Shown piece after piece: positions 53,327-62,447 of a DNA stretch of 64,000 bases. The notes beneath the pieces were generated by a model. That model made no database searches. It was not told where the DNA came from and saw only the letters and a list, made by a program, of their open reading frames with translations. This DNA comes from Allokutzneria sp. A3M-2-11 16 (GTDB lineage Bacteria; Actinomycetota; Actinomycetes; Mycobacteriales; Pseudonocardiaceae): the NCBI RefSeq assembly GCF_024213555.1, contig NZ_JANAVO010000006.1:62001-126000 (forward strand), written 5' to 3'. The translations under genes and the position numbers were made by a program. Numbering within the stretch: the first letter of the stretch is position 1; the number at the start of each line of letters is the position of its first letter.

Positions 53327-53833
53327 TCAGCCGCGGCGGTAGGCGGTCAGCTGCGCGCGCTCGTCCACGTGGCGCGTCGGCACGCCCAGGAAGATGTCCT
53401 TTGTGGACACCGGGCCGAACGCCAGGTTCAGCGTGTCCAGGCTGTAGTACCAGGGACCGCGCCCGGAGTACCTGGCCTGCCGGTAGGTGATCTGCCACCG
53501 CACCCACTCGCCGGGGCGCAGCCGCACCGCGGGCGGGCGACGCCGGATCGCACCGGGCATTCCGCGCGGTAGCAACATGATCCGCAGCAGACCATCGGCT
53601 TCCCGCAGCTGCACGTCGGCGCGGCTGGGCGGACCGTGCAGCACGGAGAACCGCGGTTCGAAGTCGTGTTCCCATTCCCGTTGCGTCACCGTGTGCACCA
53701 GGGGCGGGGTCGTGTCCGGTAGGGTGAAAGCCACCGGGAGGGCATTGCGCCGCGCGGCGTCCTCACCGCTGCGGGACTGCTTGGTCCACGACGTCCGCAC
53801 CCACTGCGCTGTCACATCGACGGTGGCGTTCAC
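53327..53833 (-). CDS. Hypothetical cytoplasmic protein
   Basis: The 168-residue protein has no signal peptide or membrane segment. The central part (RREWEHDFEPRFSVLHGPPSRADVQLREADGLLRIMLLPRGMPG, then RLRPGEWVRWQITYRQARYSGRGPWYYSLDTLNLAFG) is rich in aromatic and Arg residues and looks like a beta-rich fold. I do not recognise a family. The ribosome site is weak. It lies on the same strand as the quinone reductase with a 41-bp gap. Reasonable codon structure supports a real gene. Confidence 0.65.
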   Translation of the reverse strand: MNATVDVTAQWVRTSWTKQSRSGEDAARRNALPVAFTLPDTTPPLVHTVTQREWEHDFEPRFSVLHGPPSRADVQLREADGLLRIMLLPRGMPGAIRRRPPAVRLRPGEWVRWQITYRQARYSGRGPWYYSLDTLNLAFGPVSTKDIFLGVPTRHVDERAQLTAYRRG

Positions 53834-53975
53834 GGTCGCAGCATGCCAGGCCCCGCCGCAGGTGAGCGCGATTTTTTGCGGTCGCGGTGTTCAAGTGCGA
53901 CCGTGGGAAATGACCTTCCACTGTGCACAATGACCGGCCTCGACCCGTTGTTCCTCAGTTCGCCGGAGCACAATC

Positions 53976-54800
53976 ATGACGACCCCCGAGCCGATTCCCG
54001 TGCAGCAGACCGCTGACTGGGTCGCCGCGCGGCGCGCGATGGAGTACGAGGAACCCGAGCCGTTCATGCGCGACCCGCTCGCGGCGCTGCTCGTGCCCGC
54101 GGGGGCCAGGGCCGTGATCGTCGGCATGCACGGCAAGGGCATCTCCAGCAACGCCGCCGTCATCCGCGGCAGGCTCGGCGACGAGGCGGTGCTGCGCGCG
54201 GTCACCGAGGGTGGCAGGCAGGTAGTCAGCCTCGGCGCGGGCTCCGACACCCGCGCGTTCCGGCTGAACCTGCCCGCGGACCTCGCCTACTTCGAGGTCG
54301 ACCTGCCCGGCCAGCTCCAGGCGAAGTCCCGCCGCCTGGAGTCGTTCGCCCCGCGGTGCCGTTACGTGATCGTGGAGGCCGACCTCACCGAGAACTGGGT
54401 TCCCGCGCTCGTCGACGCCGGGTTCCGCGCGGACCTGCCGACGCTGTGGATCGTCGAGGGACTGCTCCAGCACCTGCCGCTGCCGATGTGCGACTGGGTG
54501 CTCGCGGGCCTCAGCGGGGCGTCGGCGCCGGGGTCCCGGTTCATCGGGGACGCCTTCGACGCGGAGTTCTTCACGAACCCGGGCAACGCGCCCGTCGTGG
54601 AGCTGGTGCGCTCCATCGGCCGGTCGCTGACCGCGATCGACGATCCCGGCGCGTGGCTCGCCGGGCACGGATGGTCGGCCCAGGTGCACCGGGCGGACCG
54701 GCTGGCCGACATGGGCCACCCGCTGCTCGACGAGCCGATCCCGGCGCGCCTGGCCGACGCCCAGCCCGGGTTGAACTACCTGTACGCCTCCTTCGGGTGA
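53976..54800 (+). CDS. Leucine-carboxyl-methyltransferase-like SAM-dependent methyltransferase
   Basis: The 274-residue protein has the PPM/LCMT family blocks: an early QQTADWVAARRAMEY, motif I QVVSLGAGSDTRAFRLN, YFEVDLPGQLQAKSRRL, and LWIVEGLLQHLP (post-II). The family carries out O- or carboxyl-methylation in actinobacterial natural-product or lipid modification. The ATG at 53976 has no strong ribosome site. Its substrate is unknown. It is followed after 254 bp by an MFS gene on the same strand. Confidence 0.87.
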   Translation: MTTPEPIPVQQTADWVAARRAMEYEEPEPFMRDPLAALLVPAGARAVIVGMHGKGISSNAAVIRGRLGDEAVLRAVTEGGRQVVSLGAGSDTRAFRLNLPADLAYFEVDLPGQLQAKSRRLESFAPRCRYVIVEADLTENWVPALVDAGFRADLPTLWIVEGLLQHLPLPMCDWVLAGLSGASAPGSRFIGDAFDAEFFTNPGNAPVVELVRSIGRSLTAIDDPGAWLAGHGWSAQVHRADRLADMGHPLLDEPIPARLADAQPGLNYLYASFG

Positions 54801-55054
54801 TCGTCGGCGGTTTCGTGCGTTGTCGTGCAGCAGGCCGAGGTCGCGAAGACCCTCGCCGGGCAGTGCGCGCGGTGCACGACCTCGCCTGCTGACGGCGACG
54901 CGGTCCCGCCTGATCGAGCAACGGTCATCGCCTTCTTTGGCAAATCGGGCCGATCGTCGCATTCAAGTAATTGGGCGCTCGGTGCGGGGAGGCTTCAGGT
55001 TGTAATCGATCCAGGAGCCTTGGAACAAGGCGTGAAGAGTTGCCGGGAGTTTTC

Positions 55055-56257
55055 GTGGTGGTGCTTCAACGTGCCCGGGTCCGGCCGCGGCTCGGGCGGC
55101 AGTTCCGAGCTCTGGCCACCTGTGAGGTCGTCTCGACGGTGGGCGACCAGCTCGCCAAGATCGGGGTGGCGACGCTGGTCTACGAGCGGACGGGATCGGC
55201 GGCGGCAGCGGCTGTGGCCTTCGCGGGCACCTACCTCCCCGCGCTCGTCGCCGGTCCCGTGCTGTCGCCGCTGGCCGACCGCTACCCGAGGCGCGGCGTC
55301 ATGGTGGTCTGCGCGGTGATCCAGGCCGCGGCGGCCGCGGCCATGGCCCTGCCGGGGCTCGGGGTCGCCGGTATCGCCGCCCTCGTCGTGGTGATCGCGG
55401 CCGCGACGGCGCCGTTCCGGGCGGCTCAGGCGGTCGTCGTGGACCAGGCAGTGCCGGAGGAGCGGCGGGCGGTCGCGCAGGGGCGGATCAGCATCGCCCG
55501 CGAGATCGGGCAGCTCGCCGGGTTCGGTGTCGCGGCCGTGGTCGTCAGCCTGGCCGGGCCGGTGTGGGCCCTGCTGCTCAACGCCGGGTCGTTCCTGGTC
55601 GTCGCGGTGCTGACGGCCGCCCTCGTCGATCGTTTCCCGCCACCCGCGTCCCCGCCGCGAGCCCAGGCCGGGCAGTCGTGGTCGGGCTGGCGGGAGGTGT
55701 GGCGGACGCCGAGGCTGCGCCGCCTGAACAGCCTCATGTTCATCGGGGCGCTGGCCGTGGCACCTGAGTCGATCATGGTGCCGCTGGTCGCCGAGTCCGG
55801 TGCGCCGTCCTGGTCCGTCGGCGTGCTGATGGCCGCCGACGTGGTCGGGTTCCTGCTGGGGGTGGCGCTGCTGGAGCGCGTCCGGGGCGAGGACACCCGG
55901 GTGTGGCTGGTGGGGCCGATGCTGGTGCTGTCGCTGGCACCGCTGGCGCTGTTCGCCTTCCACCCCGGCCCGGTGCTGATGGCGGTGGTGCTGCTGATCG
56001 GCGGCGTCGGCGCGGCCTACCTGCCGACCGTGCGGACCCTGGTGCTGCGCGTGGCCGAGCCGGATCGGCAGGCGCGGGCGATCGGCTGGACCCGGACCTC
56101 GTTGCGCGCGGGCCAGGGGGTGTCCGTGCTGGCCGTGGGGGTCCTCGCCGACGCCCTCGGTTCCGCAGCCTCGGCGGTGGGCGTGCTCGGCGCTGTCGGC
56201 GCAGCGGCCGCGATCGCGTGGACGGTCAAGGCGATCACGGCCGCGCCGCCTCAGTGA
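55055..56257 (+). CDS. MFS transporter
   Basis: The 400-residue protein has 11-12 membrane helices; LSPLADRYPRRGVMVV is the MFS loop after helix 2, and RISIAREIGQLAGFGVAAVVVSLAGPVWALLLNAGSFLVV is typical of the EntS/MefE-like exporters. Three consecutive in-frame GTG codons at 55055, 55058 and 55061 follow GGGAG, so the exact start is uncertain. The 254-bp gap upstream (54801-55054) shows no other gene. The substrate is unknown. Confidence 0.87.
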   Translation: MVVLQRARVRPRLGRQFRALATCEVVSTVGDQLAKIGVATLVYERTGSAAAAAVAFAGTYLPALVAGPVLSPLADRYPRRGVMVVCAVIQAAAAAAMALPGLGVAGIAALVVVIAAATAPFRAAQAVVVDQAVPEERRAVAQGRISIAREIGQLAGFGVAAVVVSLAGPVWALLLNAGSFLVVAVLTAALVDRFPPPASPPRAQAGQSWSGWREVWRTPRLRRLNSLMFIGALAVAPESIMVPLVAESGAPSWSVGVLMAADVVGFLLGVALLERVRGEDTRVWLVGPMLVLSLAPLALFAFHPGPVLMAVVLLIGGVGAAYLPTVRTLVLRVAEPDRQARAIGWTRTSLRAGQGVSVLAVGVLADALGSAASAVGVLGAVGAAAAIAWTVKAITAAPPQ

Positions 56258-56390
56258 TCGTGCGCTCAGTATTCGCGGTCGCGCATGCTTTCCTCCTTTC
56301 GTCGGCATTTCGATCTCCAGTATGTGTTTGTCGTGCGCCGGAGCGGTGTCACTGAAATGCGCGACGTGGTGGAAACAATTCTTATGCGGC

Positions 56391-56414
56391 GCAATGGCCA
56401 CATGTGGTCATTGC
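56391..56414. promoter_or_regulatory. 24-bp near-perfect palindrome
   Basis: Arms GCAATG-CCACA and TGTGG-CATTGC pair across the centre with a single mismatched position on each side (G against T). It lies in the 206-bp gap between the convergent MFS and hypothetical genes, in AT-richer sequence than the flanks. It could be a terminator stem or an operator for a regulator encoded elsewhere. Confidence 0.45.
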
Positions 56415-56467
56415 GGGATGAAGCCGCGCAGGAGGGCTCCGGTGATGACCGGCTGTGCGCGGCTCAT
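56408..56467 (-). other. Short coupled reading frame (19 codons)
   Basis: The ATG at 56467 overlaps the stop of the upstream 141-residue gene (ATGA) and encodes MSRAQPVITGALLRGFIPQ before a stop at 56408. The overlap is typical of coupled genes, so this may be the stub of a lost downstream gene or a true small peptide. Its 3' end runs into the 24-bp palindrome. Confidence 0.3.
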
Positions 56468-56889
56468 GTCTTCGGCGCTCGTGGTCCCGGACTGTGGGGC
56501 GGAAGCGTGAAGACGTCGTCACGAAGGCAGTTGCTCCGGGGGCCGGGCGCCAAGGGAGCCGGTTCGTTGATCACGACCTCCGCGCGCCACCCACCGACCG
56601 CCAGCCCGTTGGCGGCGTGATCGGAAAGCCGGTTCTCGGTTGTGTCGCCGAGCAGGCCGGCATCCTCGAGGATGACGTACAACGCGTCCGCGGCGCAGGT
56701 CACCATCCCGGCGGCCTCGGCGGCGCTCGTGTTCGGATTGAGTTGGCGGTAGATGCGTCGGGCGGCCGCCAGGAGACCGTCGGCATCGGTCACGGTGAAG
56801 TCGCGTCGCAGCCGCAAGGACAGGGACATCCCGTTGACAAGCGGATCGTCCCCCTCCACGAACACACTGTCATCGCCAGGCATGCGCAC
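56464..56889 (-). CDS. Hypothetical protein
   Basis: The 141-residue protein contains a helical middle (DADGLLAAARRIYRQLNPNTSAAEAAGMVTCAADALYVILEDAGLLG) and a compact C-terminal part (LSDHAANGLAVGGWRAEVVINEPAPL...CLRDDVFTLPPHSPGP). I do not recognise it. There is no signal peptide. The ATG at 56883 (MPGDDSVF) is an alternative start. The 222-bp gap after it, 56890-57111, holds no other gene that I can see. Confidence 0.55.
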   Translation of the reverse strand: MRMPGDDSVFVEGDDPLVNGMSLSLRLRRDFTVTDADGLLAAARRIYRQLNPNTSAAEAAGMVTCAADALYVILEDAGLLGDTTENRLSDHAANGLAVGGWRAEVVINEPAPLAPGPRSNCLRDDVFTLPPHSPGPRAPKT

Positions 56890-57111
56890 ACGGTATACAG
56901 CCCGCCGAATTCATGGTCTGCCGTTCGGTCAGGCCGGAGTACGACAACGGGCCGTCGTCGGTGAGCCGCGGACGATCACGCGATCGGGGTCCTCCGGGCC
57001 GACACCTCGGCCGCCGAAACTTCGGCAAGAAACTCGGTGGAAGTTGTCGAGAACCGGTGCCGCCCGTTCGTCACCCGGACGACACAACCCTTCCAACCAT
57101 GAGGAGCAACC

Positions 57112-57471
57112 ATGAAGTACGCGATGCTGATCTGCGGCGACGACCGCCAGTGGGCCGCGTTGTCCCCGGCTGACGAGGAGGACGTGATGAAGCAGGTCTA
57201 CGCGTGGTTCGAGCGGTGGCAGCCGACCGGCAAGGTCACCGAAGGCGGCATCGAGCTGCAGCCCCGGGACACGGCCAGGACGGTGCGCGCCGGCGCGAAC
57301 GGCGAACCGGTGATCACCGACGGGCCGTACCTGGAGCTCAAGGAGGTCGTCGGCTCGGTCCTCGTGCTGGAGTGCGACGACATCGACGAGGCCGTGCGGA
57401 TCGCGGCCACCTGGCCGCTCGCCCCGGGGGTGAGCGCGGTGGAGGTCCGTCCGGTGATGAGCCGCGAGTAA
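57112..57471 (+). CDS. YciI/DGPF-domain protein
   Basis: The 119-residue protein has the YCII-related pattern MKYAMLICGDDRQWAAL and the DGPF-like block VITDGPYLELKEVVGSVLVLECDDIDEAVRIAATWP. These small ferredoxin-like proteins are characteristic partners of ECF42-type sigma factors. One such sigma gene lies convergently 23 bp away, so the association is conserved but the usual same-strand order is not. The ATG at 57112 is preceded by GAGGAGC. Confidence 0.88.
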   Translation: MKYAMLICGDDRQWAALSPADEEDVMKQVYAWFERWQPTGKVTEGGIELQPRDTARTVRAGANGEPVITDGPYLELKEVVGSVLVLECDDIDEAVRIAATWPLAPGVSAVEVRPVMSRE

Positions 57472-57494
57472 GGGGCGGCGCCGGGGCGCCGGCC

Positions 57495-58721
57495 TCACCG
57501 TCGGCGCCTCAGCTCACCCACCCGGCGCGACATCAGCTCGCGCTCGGCCGGGTTCGTGGCCAGTTCCAGGGCCCGTTCCGCCGCCGCCAGGGCCTCGGCG
57601 GTCCGGTCGAGGGTGGTCAGCAGGTCGGCCCGGGCGGCGTGCCACAGGTGGTAACCGGCCAGCCGGTCCCCGAGCGCGTCGACCTCGTCCAGCGCTGGGG
57701 CCGGGCCTACCGCGAACCGCGTGGCCACCGCCCGGTTCAGCAGCACCACTGGCGACGGGTCCAGCGGGTACAGCCGGTCGTAGAGCGCTCGGACGTCGGC
57801 CCAGTTGGTGTCCTCGTAAGAGGCGGCCAGCGCGTGCAGCGCGGCGATGCCGGCCCGCGCCTGGTACGGCCCGGGCCGGCCCAGGCGCACCGCCGCCCGC
57901 AGCCGCAGCGCCGCACGTTCGATCGCCGCCGCGTCCCACAGCCGCCGGTCCTGCTGGTCGAGCAGCACGATGCGGCCCCACGAGTCGAACCGCGCGGCGG
58001 CGCGGGCGTGATGCAGCTCCAGCAACGCGGCAAGGCCGGCGACCTCCGGCTCGCGAGGCAGCAGCGCGGCGAGTTGGCGCGCCAGCTCGACCCCCTCGCG
58101 GGCCAGCTCTCGCCGCTGGGCCGACCGGCCACTGGACAGATAGCCCTCGTTGAACACCAGGTAGATCACCGCGAGCACGGCGGGCAACCGATCGGCGTAC
58201 TCGTGCGGCTGCGGCGGCTCGAACCCGATGCCGCGCTCCCGCAACTGGCGCTTGGCCCGAGACAGCCGCTGCGCCATCGTCGGCAGCGGCACCAGGAACG
58301 CGGCGGCGATCTCGGCCGTACTCAGACCGCCGGCGGCGTACAGCGTGAGCGCGACCTGGGTCGGCTCGGCGAGGTCCGGGTGGCAGCACGCGAAAATCAT
58401 GGCCAGCCGGTCGTCCGCGCACGGTTCCGGCGGTGGTTCCGCGGCCACCCGGGCCGCCTTCTCCCGGCCGACGGCGTCGCGGCGCAGCCGGTCCAGCGCC
58501 TTGCGCCAGCCCGTGGTGACCAGCCACCCGGTGGGGCTGTCCGGCACACCCTCGTCGGGCCAGCGCTTGAGCGCCTCGGTCAGCGCGTCCGACAGCGCCT
58601 CCTCCGCCCGGTCGAAGTCACCGAGCCGCCGGCTGAGCGCGCCCAGCATGCCGGCCGCGTCGGTCCGCCAGATCCGGTCGACCAGTTCGGCCACGTCGTT
58701 CACCGCACCATCGTGCAACAC
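57495..58721 (-). CDS. ECF42-type sigma factor with C-terminal TPR-like extension
   Basis: The 408-residue protein has sigma region 2 (LVDRIWRTDAAGMLGALSRRLGDFDRAEEALSDALTEALKRWPDEGVPDSPTGWL) and region 4 (LTLYAAGGLSTAEIAAAFLVPLPTMAQRLSRAKRQLRERG). A helical C-terminal domain of about 200 residues follows (DRLPAVLAVIYLVFNEGYLSS onward). That extension (DUF6596/TPR-like) is the ECF42 hallmark and is thought to replace an anti-sigma factor. The YciI-type partner gene is convergent and adjacent. A GTG at 58703 is an alternative start. Confidence 0.9.
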   Translation of the reverse strand: MLHDGAVNDVAELVDRIWRTDAAGMLGALSRRLGDFDRAEEALSDALTEALKRWPDEGVPDSPTGWLVTTGWRKALDRLRRDAVGREKAARVAAEPPPEPCADDRLAMIFACCHPDLAEPTQVALTLYAAGGLSTAEIAAAFLVPLPTMAQRLSRAKRQLRERGIGFEPPQPHEYADRLPAVLAVIYLVFNEGYLSSGRSAQRRELAREGVELARQLAALLPREPEVAGLAALLELHHARAAARFDSWGRIVLLDQQDRRLWDAAAIERAALRLRAAVRLGRPGPYQARAGIAALHALAASYEDTNWADVRALYDRLYPLDPSPVVLLNRAVATRFAVGPAPALDEVDALGDRLAGYHLWHAARADLLTTLDRTAEALAAAERALELATNPAERELMSRRVGELRRRR

Positions 58722-58843
58722 CCGCGGGACCGGGACATCTCCTGCCCCGTCGTGTCACAGAGATCATCGCCAAGGACGCAAAGCGATGAGGCGAGCGAAA
58801 ATCACGTTCGAACAGCTGCCGCATCGTTCGTGAGATTGCGACA

Positions 58844-61800
58844 TCAGCGGTAGTCACGGGACTCGCCGAGGCCCGCGAGGGCGAGGGGCTGGAGGCGGTC
58901 CGCGGTGAGGGTGGCCGCGCCGTCCACCTGCTGCACCACGCCGCGCACCAGGAGCGCCCGCGCGGTCATGGCTTTGCGGTAGCGGGCGATGATCCCCTTG
59001 GTGCACACCACGTTGGCCATCCCGGTCTCGTCCTCCACGTTGAGGAAGACCACCCCGCCCGCGGTCTGCGGCCGCTGCCGGTGGGTGACCGCGCCGCCGA
59101 CGAGCACCCGCGTCCCGTTGTCCACTGTGGACAGTTTGGCGGCGGGCAGCGCGCCGAGCCGGTCGAGGTGGGCGCGGACGAACTCCACCGGGTAGCGCCC
59201 CGGCGAGACCCCGGTCGCCCACACGTCGGAGACGGTCTCCTCGAACTCGGTCATGCCGGGCAGCGCCTGCGGGGCCGCGGTCCCGACGGTCGTCCCCGGC
59301 AGGTGGGACGGTCGCCGCGCCGCGACCACCCCCGCGGCCCAGAGCGCCTCCCGGCGGCCGATGCCGAAGCAGGCGAACGCGCCCCCGGTGGCCAGGGCCT
59401 CCACCTGGGCGGTGCTGAGCCGGACGCGCTCGGCCAGGTCGACCATGTCGGTGAACGGCCCGTGCGCCGCGCGTTCGGCGACGACGGCCTCGGCGAGGTC
59501 CTGGCCGATGGTGCGGACCGAGGCGAGGCCGAGCCGCACCGCCGGGGTGGGGTCGTCGGGGCCGAGGGGTTCCAGGGTGGCGTGCGCCAGGCTCGCGTTG
59601 ATCTCCGGGCGCCGCGCCACCACCCCGTGCCTGCGGGCGTCGGCCACCAGGGACTGCGGTGAGTAGAAGCCCATCGGCTGGGCGCGCAGCAGCGCGGCGC
59701 AGAACGCGGCGGGGTAGTAGTGCTTGATCCACGCGCTGGCGTAGACCAGGTGCGCGAAGGAGATCGAGTGCGACTCCGGGAACCCGTAGCCCGCGAAGGC
59801 CACGATCTGCGCGTAGATCCGGTTCGCCAGCTTCGTGCCGATCCCGTGCCGGGCCGCGGCGCCCTCCTGGAACCGGGCGCGCATCGCCTCGACCCTGGCG
59901 TAGGAGCGCTTCGAGCCGATGGCCTGGCGCAGCTCGTCGGCCTCGGTGGCGGTGAAGCCCGCGACGTCGATGGCCACCTGCATGAGCTGTTCCTGGAACA
60001 GCGGCACGCCGTAGGTCCTGCGCAGCGCCCCGCGCATGGACTCGTGCAGCGGGTCCGGGTCCTCCTCGCCCCGGCGGCGGCGGAGGTAGGGGTGCACCGA
60101 GCCGCCCTGGATCGGGCCGGGCCGGATCAGCGCGACCTCCACCACGAGATCGTGGAACTCCCTCGGCCGGAGCCGGGGCAGGGTGGCCATCTGCGCCCGG
60201 CTCTCCACCTGGAACACGCCGATGGTGTCTGCGCGGCAGAGCATGTCGTAGACCTCGGGGTCGGCCAGGTCCAGCCGCGCCAGGTCGACCTCGACGCCGT
60301 GGTGCTCGGCGATCAGGTCCACGGCGTAGTGCAGCGCGGAGAGCATGCCGAGGCCGAGCAGGTCGAACTTGACCAGGTCCATGGCGGCGCAGTCGTCCTT
60401 GTCCCACTGCACGACCGTGCGGCCGGGCATCCTGGCCCACTCCACCGGGCAGACCTCGCCGATCGGGGTGCCGGTGAGGATCATGCCGCCGGAGTGGATG
60501 CCCAGGTGCCGGGGCCGCCCCTGGAGCTCGGCGGCCAGCTCGCGGACCAGGTCGGGGATCTCCTCGTCGGCCTCGCCCGCGCTCGGGGCGAACCGGTCGG
60601 CCTTCTTGCTCCACGCGTCGGCCTGACCGGGGGAGTGGCCCAGGGCCTTGGCGACGTCCCGGATCGCCGAGCGGGCCCGGTAGGTGATCACGTTGGCGAC
60701 CTGGGCGGCGTGCTCGCGGCCGTAGGTGCCGTAGACGTGCTGGATGACCTCCTCGCGCCGGTCGGACTCGATGTCCAGGTCGATGTCGGGCGGGCCGTCC
60801 CGCGCCGTGGAGAGGAACCGTTCGAACAGCAGCTCCCACCGCACCGGGTCGACCTTGGTGACACCGAGGGCGTAGCACACCGCCGAGTTGGCCGCGGAGC
60901 CCCGGCCCTGGCAGAAGATGTCCTCCCGGCGGCAGAACTCCACGACGCGGTGCACCACCAGGAAGTAGCCCGCGAGGTCCTTGGCGGAGATCACGGCCAG
61001 TTCCCGCTCCAGCTGCGCGTGGGCGTGCGGGGCCTCGGTGAACGTCCCGTAGGCGGTGGTGGCGCCGAGGTGGACGAGCTCGCGGAGGTAGCTGTCCTCG
61101 TTGTGGCCCAAAGGAACCGGGTACGGCGGCAGTTCGGGTGCGACCAGCTTGAGGTCGAAGGCGCATTCCCGGCCGAGGGCCGCCGCGGTGCCGACCGCGC
61201 CGGGGTGGCGGGCGAACCGCCTGGCCATCTCCGCCCCGGAGCGCAGGTAGGCCATGGGCGCCGCGGGCAGCCAGCCGTCCATCTCCTCCAGCGGGAGCCG
61301 CGCCCGGATCGCCGCGACGGTGGCCGCCAGCCTGCCCTGGGCGGGCGTCGCGTAGTGCACGTTGTTGGTGGCCACCACGGGCAGCCGGAACCGCTCGGCG
61401 AGGTCGGCGAGCACGTCGTTGACCGTGCTGTCCACCGGCTGCGAGTGGTCGATCAGCTCCACCGCGACGTTGTCCCGCCCGAACAGCGCGATCAACCGGT
61501 CCAGCTCCCGCGCCGCCCCGTCGGCCCCCTCCTCCGCCAGCGCCGCCCGCACCGCGCCCTTGCGGCAGCCGGTGAGCACCAGCCACTCACCGCGGCCCGA
61601 CGCCGCCAGCTCCTCCAGGCGATAGGTCGGTTTTCCTTTCTCCCCTTCGGTTTTCAGGTTGTTCCCGGCATCGCGGAGGTGGGCCGCCGTGACCGCCCCG
61701 GCCAGCCGCCGGTACCCCTCCGCCCCGCGCGCCAGGACGAGCAGGTGCCGTCCGCCGGGGTCGGGCACCCCGGGACCGGCCTCGTGCAGGTCGAGGCTCA

Positions 61801-62125
61801 GCTCGGAGCCGTAGACGGTCCGCAACCCGGTCCCGCGGGCCGCCCCGGCCAGCCGCGCGGCGCCGGGGAAACCGTCGTGGTCGGTGATCGCCAGCGCCTC
61901 GATGCCCAGGCGCACCGCCTCCTCGACCAGGTCCTCCGGATCGGAGACGCCGTCGAGGAAGCTGTAGCTGGAATGGCAGTGCAGTTCCGCGTACGGCACA
62001 ACGGTTTCCGGCCGTCGCGCCGGAGGGCGGGAAGGTGGCTCGGCGGCCCGGCGCGGGTCGGTGGGGTGCCCGGAGAGCAGGCGCTCCAGCGCGCGCCAGG
62101 GGATGGCGGGATTGGTGAAGCCCAC
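58844..62125 (-). CDS. dnaE2: Error-prone DNA polymerase DnaE2
   Basis: The 1093-residue protein has an N-terminal PHP domain (YAELHCHSSYSFLDGVSDPEDLVEEA, ALAITDHDGFPGA) and the C-family polymerase palm with catalytic acids in GPPDIDLDIES and VKFDLLGLGML. Fingers and HhH regions (IRPGPIQGGSVHPYLRRR, GYGFPESHSISFAHLVYASAWIKHYYPAAF) and a C-terminal OB-fold (RVLVGGAVTHRQRPQTAGGVVFLNVEDETGMANVV) follow. It is the translesion, mutagenic DnaE2 type. The start is GTG with GGAGGTG upstream. A perfect LexA box lies 18 bp upstream of the start, so it is SOS-induced. Its usual partners imuA' and imuB are not here. Confidence 0.95.
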   Translation of the reverse strand: MGFTNPAIPWRALERLLSGHPTDPRRAAEPPSRPPARRPETVVPYAELHCHSSYSFLDGVSDPEDLVEEAVRLGIEALAITDHDGFPGAARLAGAARGTGLRTVYGSELSLDLHEAGPGVPDPGGRHLLVLARGAEGYRRLAGAVTAAHLRDAGNNLKTEGEKGKPTYRLEELAASGRGEWLVLTGCRKGAVRAALAEEGADGAARELDRLIALFGRDNVAVELIDHSQPVDSTVNDVLADLAERFRLPVVATNNVHYATPAQGRLAATVAAIRARLPLEEMDGWLPAAPMAYLRSGAEMARRFARHPGAVGTAAALGRECAFDLKLVAPELPPYPVPLGHNEDSYLRELVHLGATTAYGTFTEAPHAHAQLERELAVISAKDLAGYFLVVHRVVEFCRREDIFCQGRGSAANSAVCYALGVTKVDPVRWELLFERFLSTARDGPPDIDLDIESDRREEVIQHVYGTYGREHAAQVANVITYRARSAIRDVAKALGHSPGQADAWSKKADRFAPSAGEADEEIPDLVRELAAELQGRPRHLGIHSGGMILTGTPIGEVCPVEWARMPGRTVVQWDKDDCAAMDLVKFDLLGLGMLSALHYAVDLIAEHHGVEVDLARLDLADPEVYDMLCRADTIGVFQVESRAQMATLPRLRPREFHDLVVEVALIRPGPIQGGSVHPYLRRRRGEEDPDPLHESMRGALRRTYGVPLFQEQLMQVAIDVAGFTATEADELRQAIGSKRSYARVEAMRARFQEGAAARHGIGTKLANRIYAQIVAFAGYGFPESHSISFAHLVYASAWIKHYYPAAFCAALLRAQPMGFYSPQSLVADARRHGVVARRPEINASLAHATLEPLGPDDPTPAVRLGLASVRTIGQDLAEAVVAERAAHGPFTDMVDLAERVRLSTAQVEALATGGAFACFGIGRREALWAAGVVAARRPSHLPGTTVGTAAPQALPGMTEFEETVSDVWATGVSPGRYPVEFVRAHLDRLGALPAAKLSTVDNGTRVLVGGAVTHRQRPQTAGGVVFLNVEDETGMANVVCTKGIIARYRKAMTARALLVRGVVQQVDGAATLTADRLQPLALAGLGESRDYR

Positions 62126-62142
62126 GGCACCTCCACAGGGGA

Positions 62143-62158
62143 TCGAACATGTGTTCGA
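62143..62158. promoter_or_regulatory. LexA (SOS) box upstream of dnaE2
   Basis: TCGAACATGTGTTCGA is a perfect palindrome matching the actinobacterial/Gram-positive SOS box CGAACNNNNGTTCG. It sits 18 bp upstream of the dnaE2 start, in the promoter region. Confidence 0.93.
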
Positions 62159-62199
62159 TTCGGAGTGAAGCTCCTCGCCGCCGAGCAGTCAAGTTGATC

Positions 62200-62370
62200 T
62201 CAGGGCACGAACGTCAGCTCGGGGAACAGCGGGGACGAGCCGTCCAGCAGGCCGGTGTTCTTGCCGCGCAGGTGAAGGTCGAAGAACGCCGCCACATAAG
62301 CGCGTTGCGCGGCCACCGAACGCGCGGGGTCGACGGTGCCGATCGCGATCTCGCGTGCCAAACCCCGCCA
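62200..62370 (-). pseudogene. C-terminal remnant of an alpha/beta-hydrolase gene
   Basis: The minus strand encodes IGTVDPARSVAAQRAYVAAF then FDLHLRGKNTGLLDGSSPLFPELTFVP and a stop. This is a typical C-terminal end of secreted alpha/beta-hydrolases (polyester or dienelactone hydrolase-like). The upstream part, with the nucleophile and lid, is missing: the frame becomes non-protein-like before repeat copy F. It is a fragment of about 57 codons, too short to be functional. Confidence 0.65.
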
Positions 62371-62447
62371 TTCATTGCCCCAAGGGCATCTAGCCTGCGC
62401 CCTGCAAGCGACCCCGACGACCGTCCGCCCACCCCCCGCACTCTCCC

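Noticed and set aside
58854-61586. 910-residue frame antiparallel or offset to dnaE2
   Set aside because: Same-strand offset frame with Gly/Arg/Pro-rich composition; no domain.
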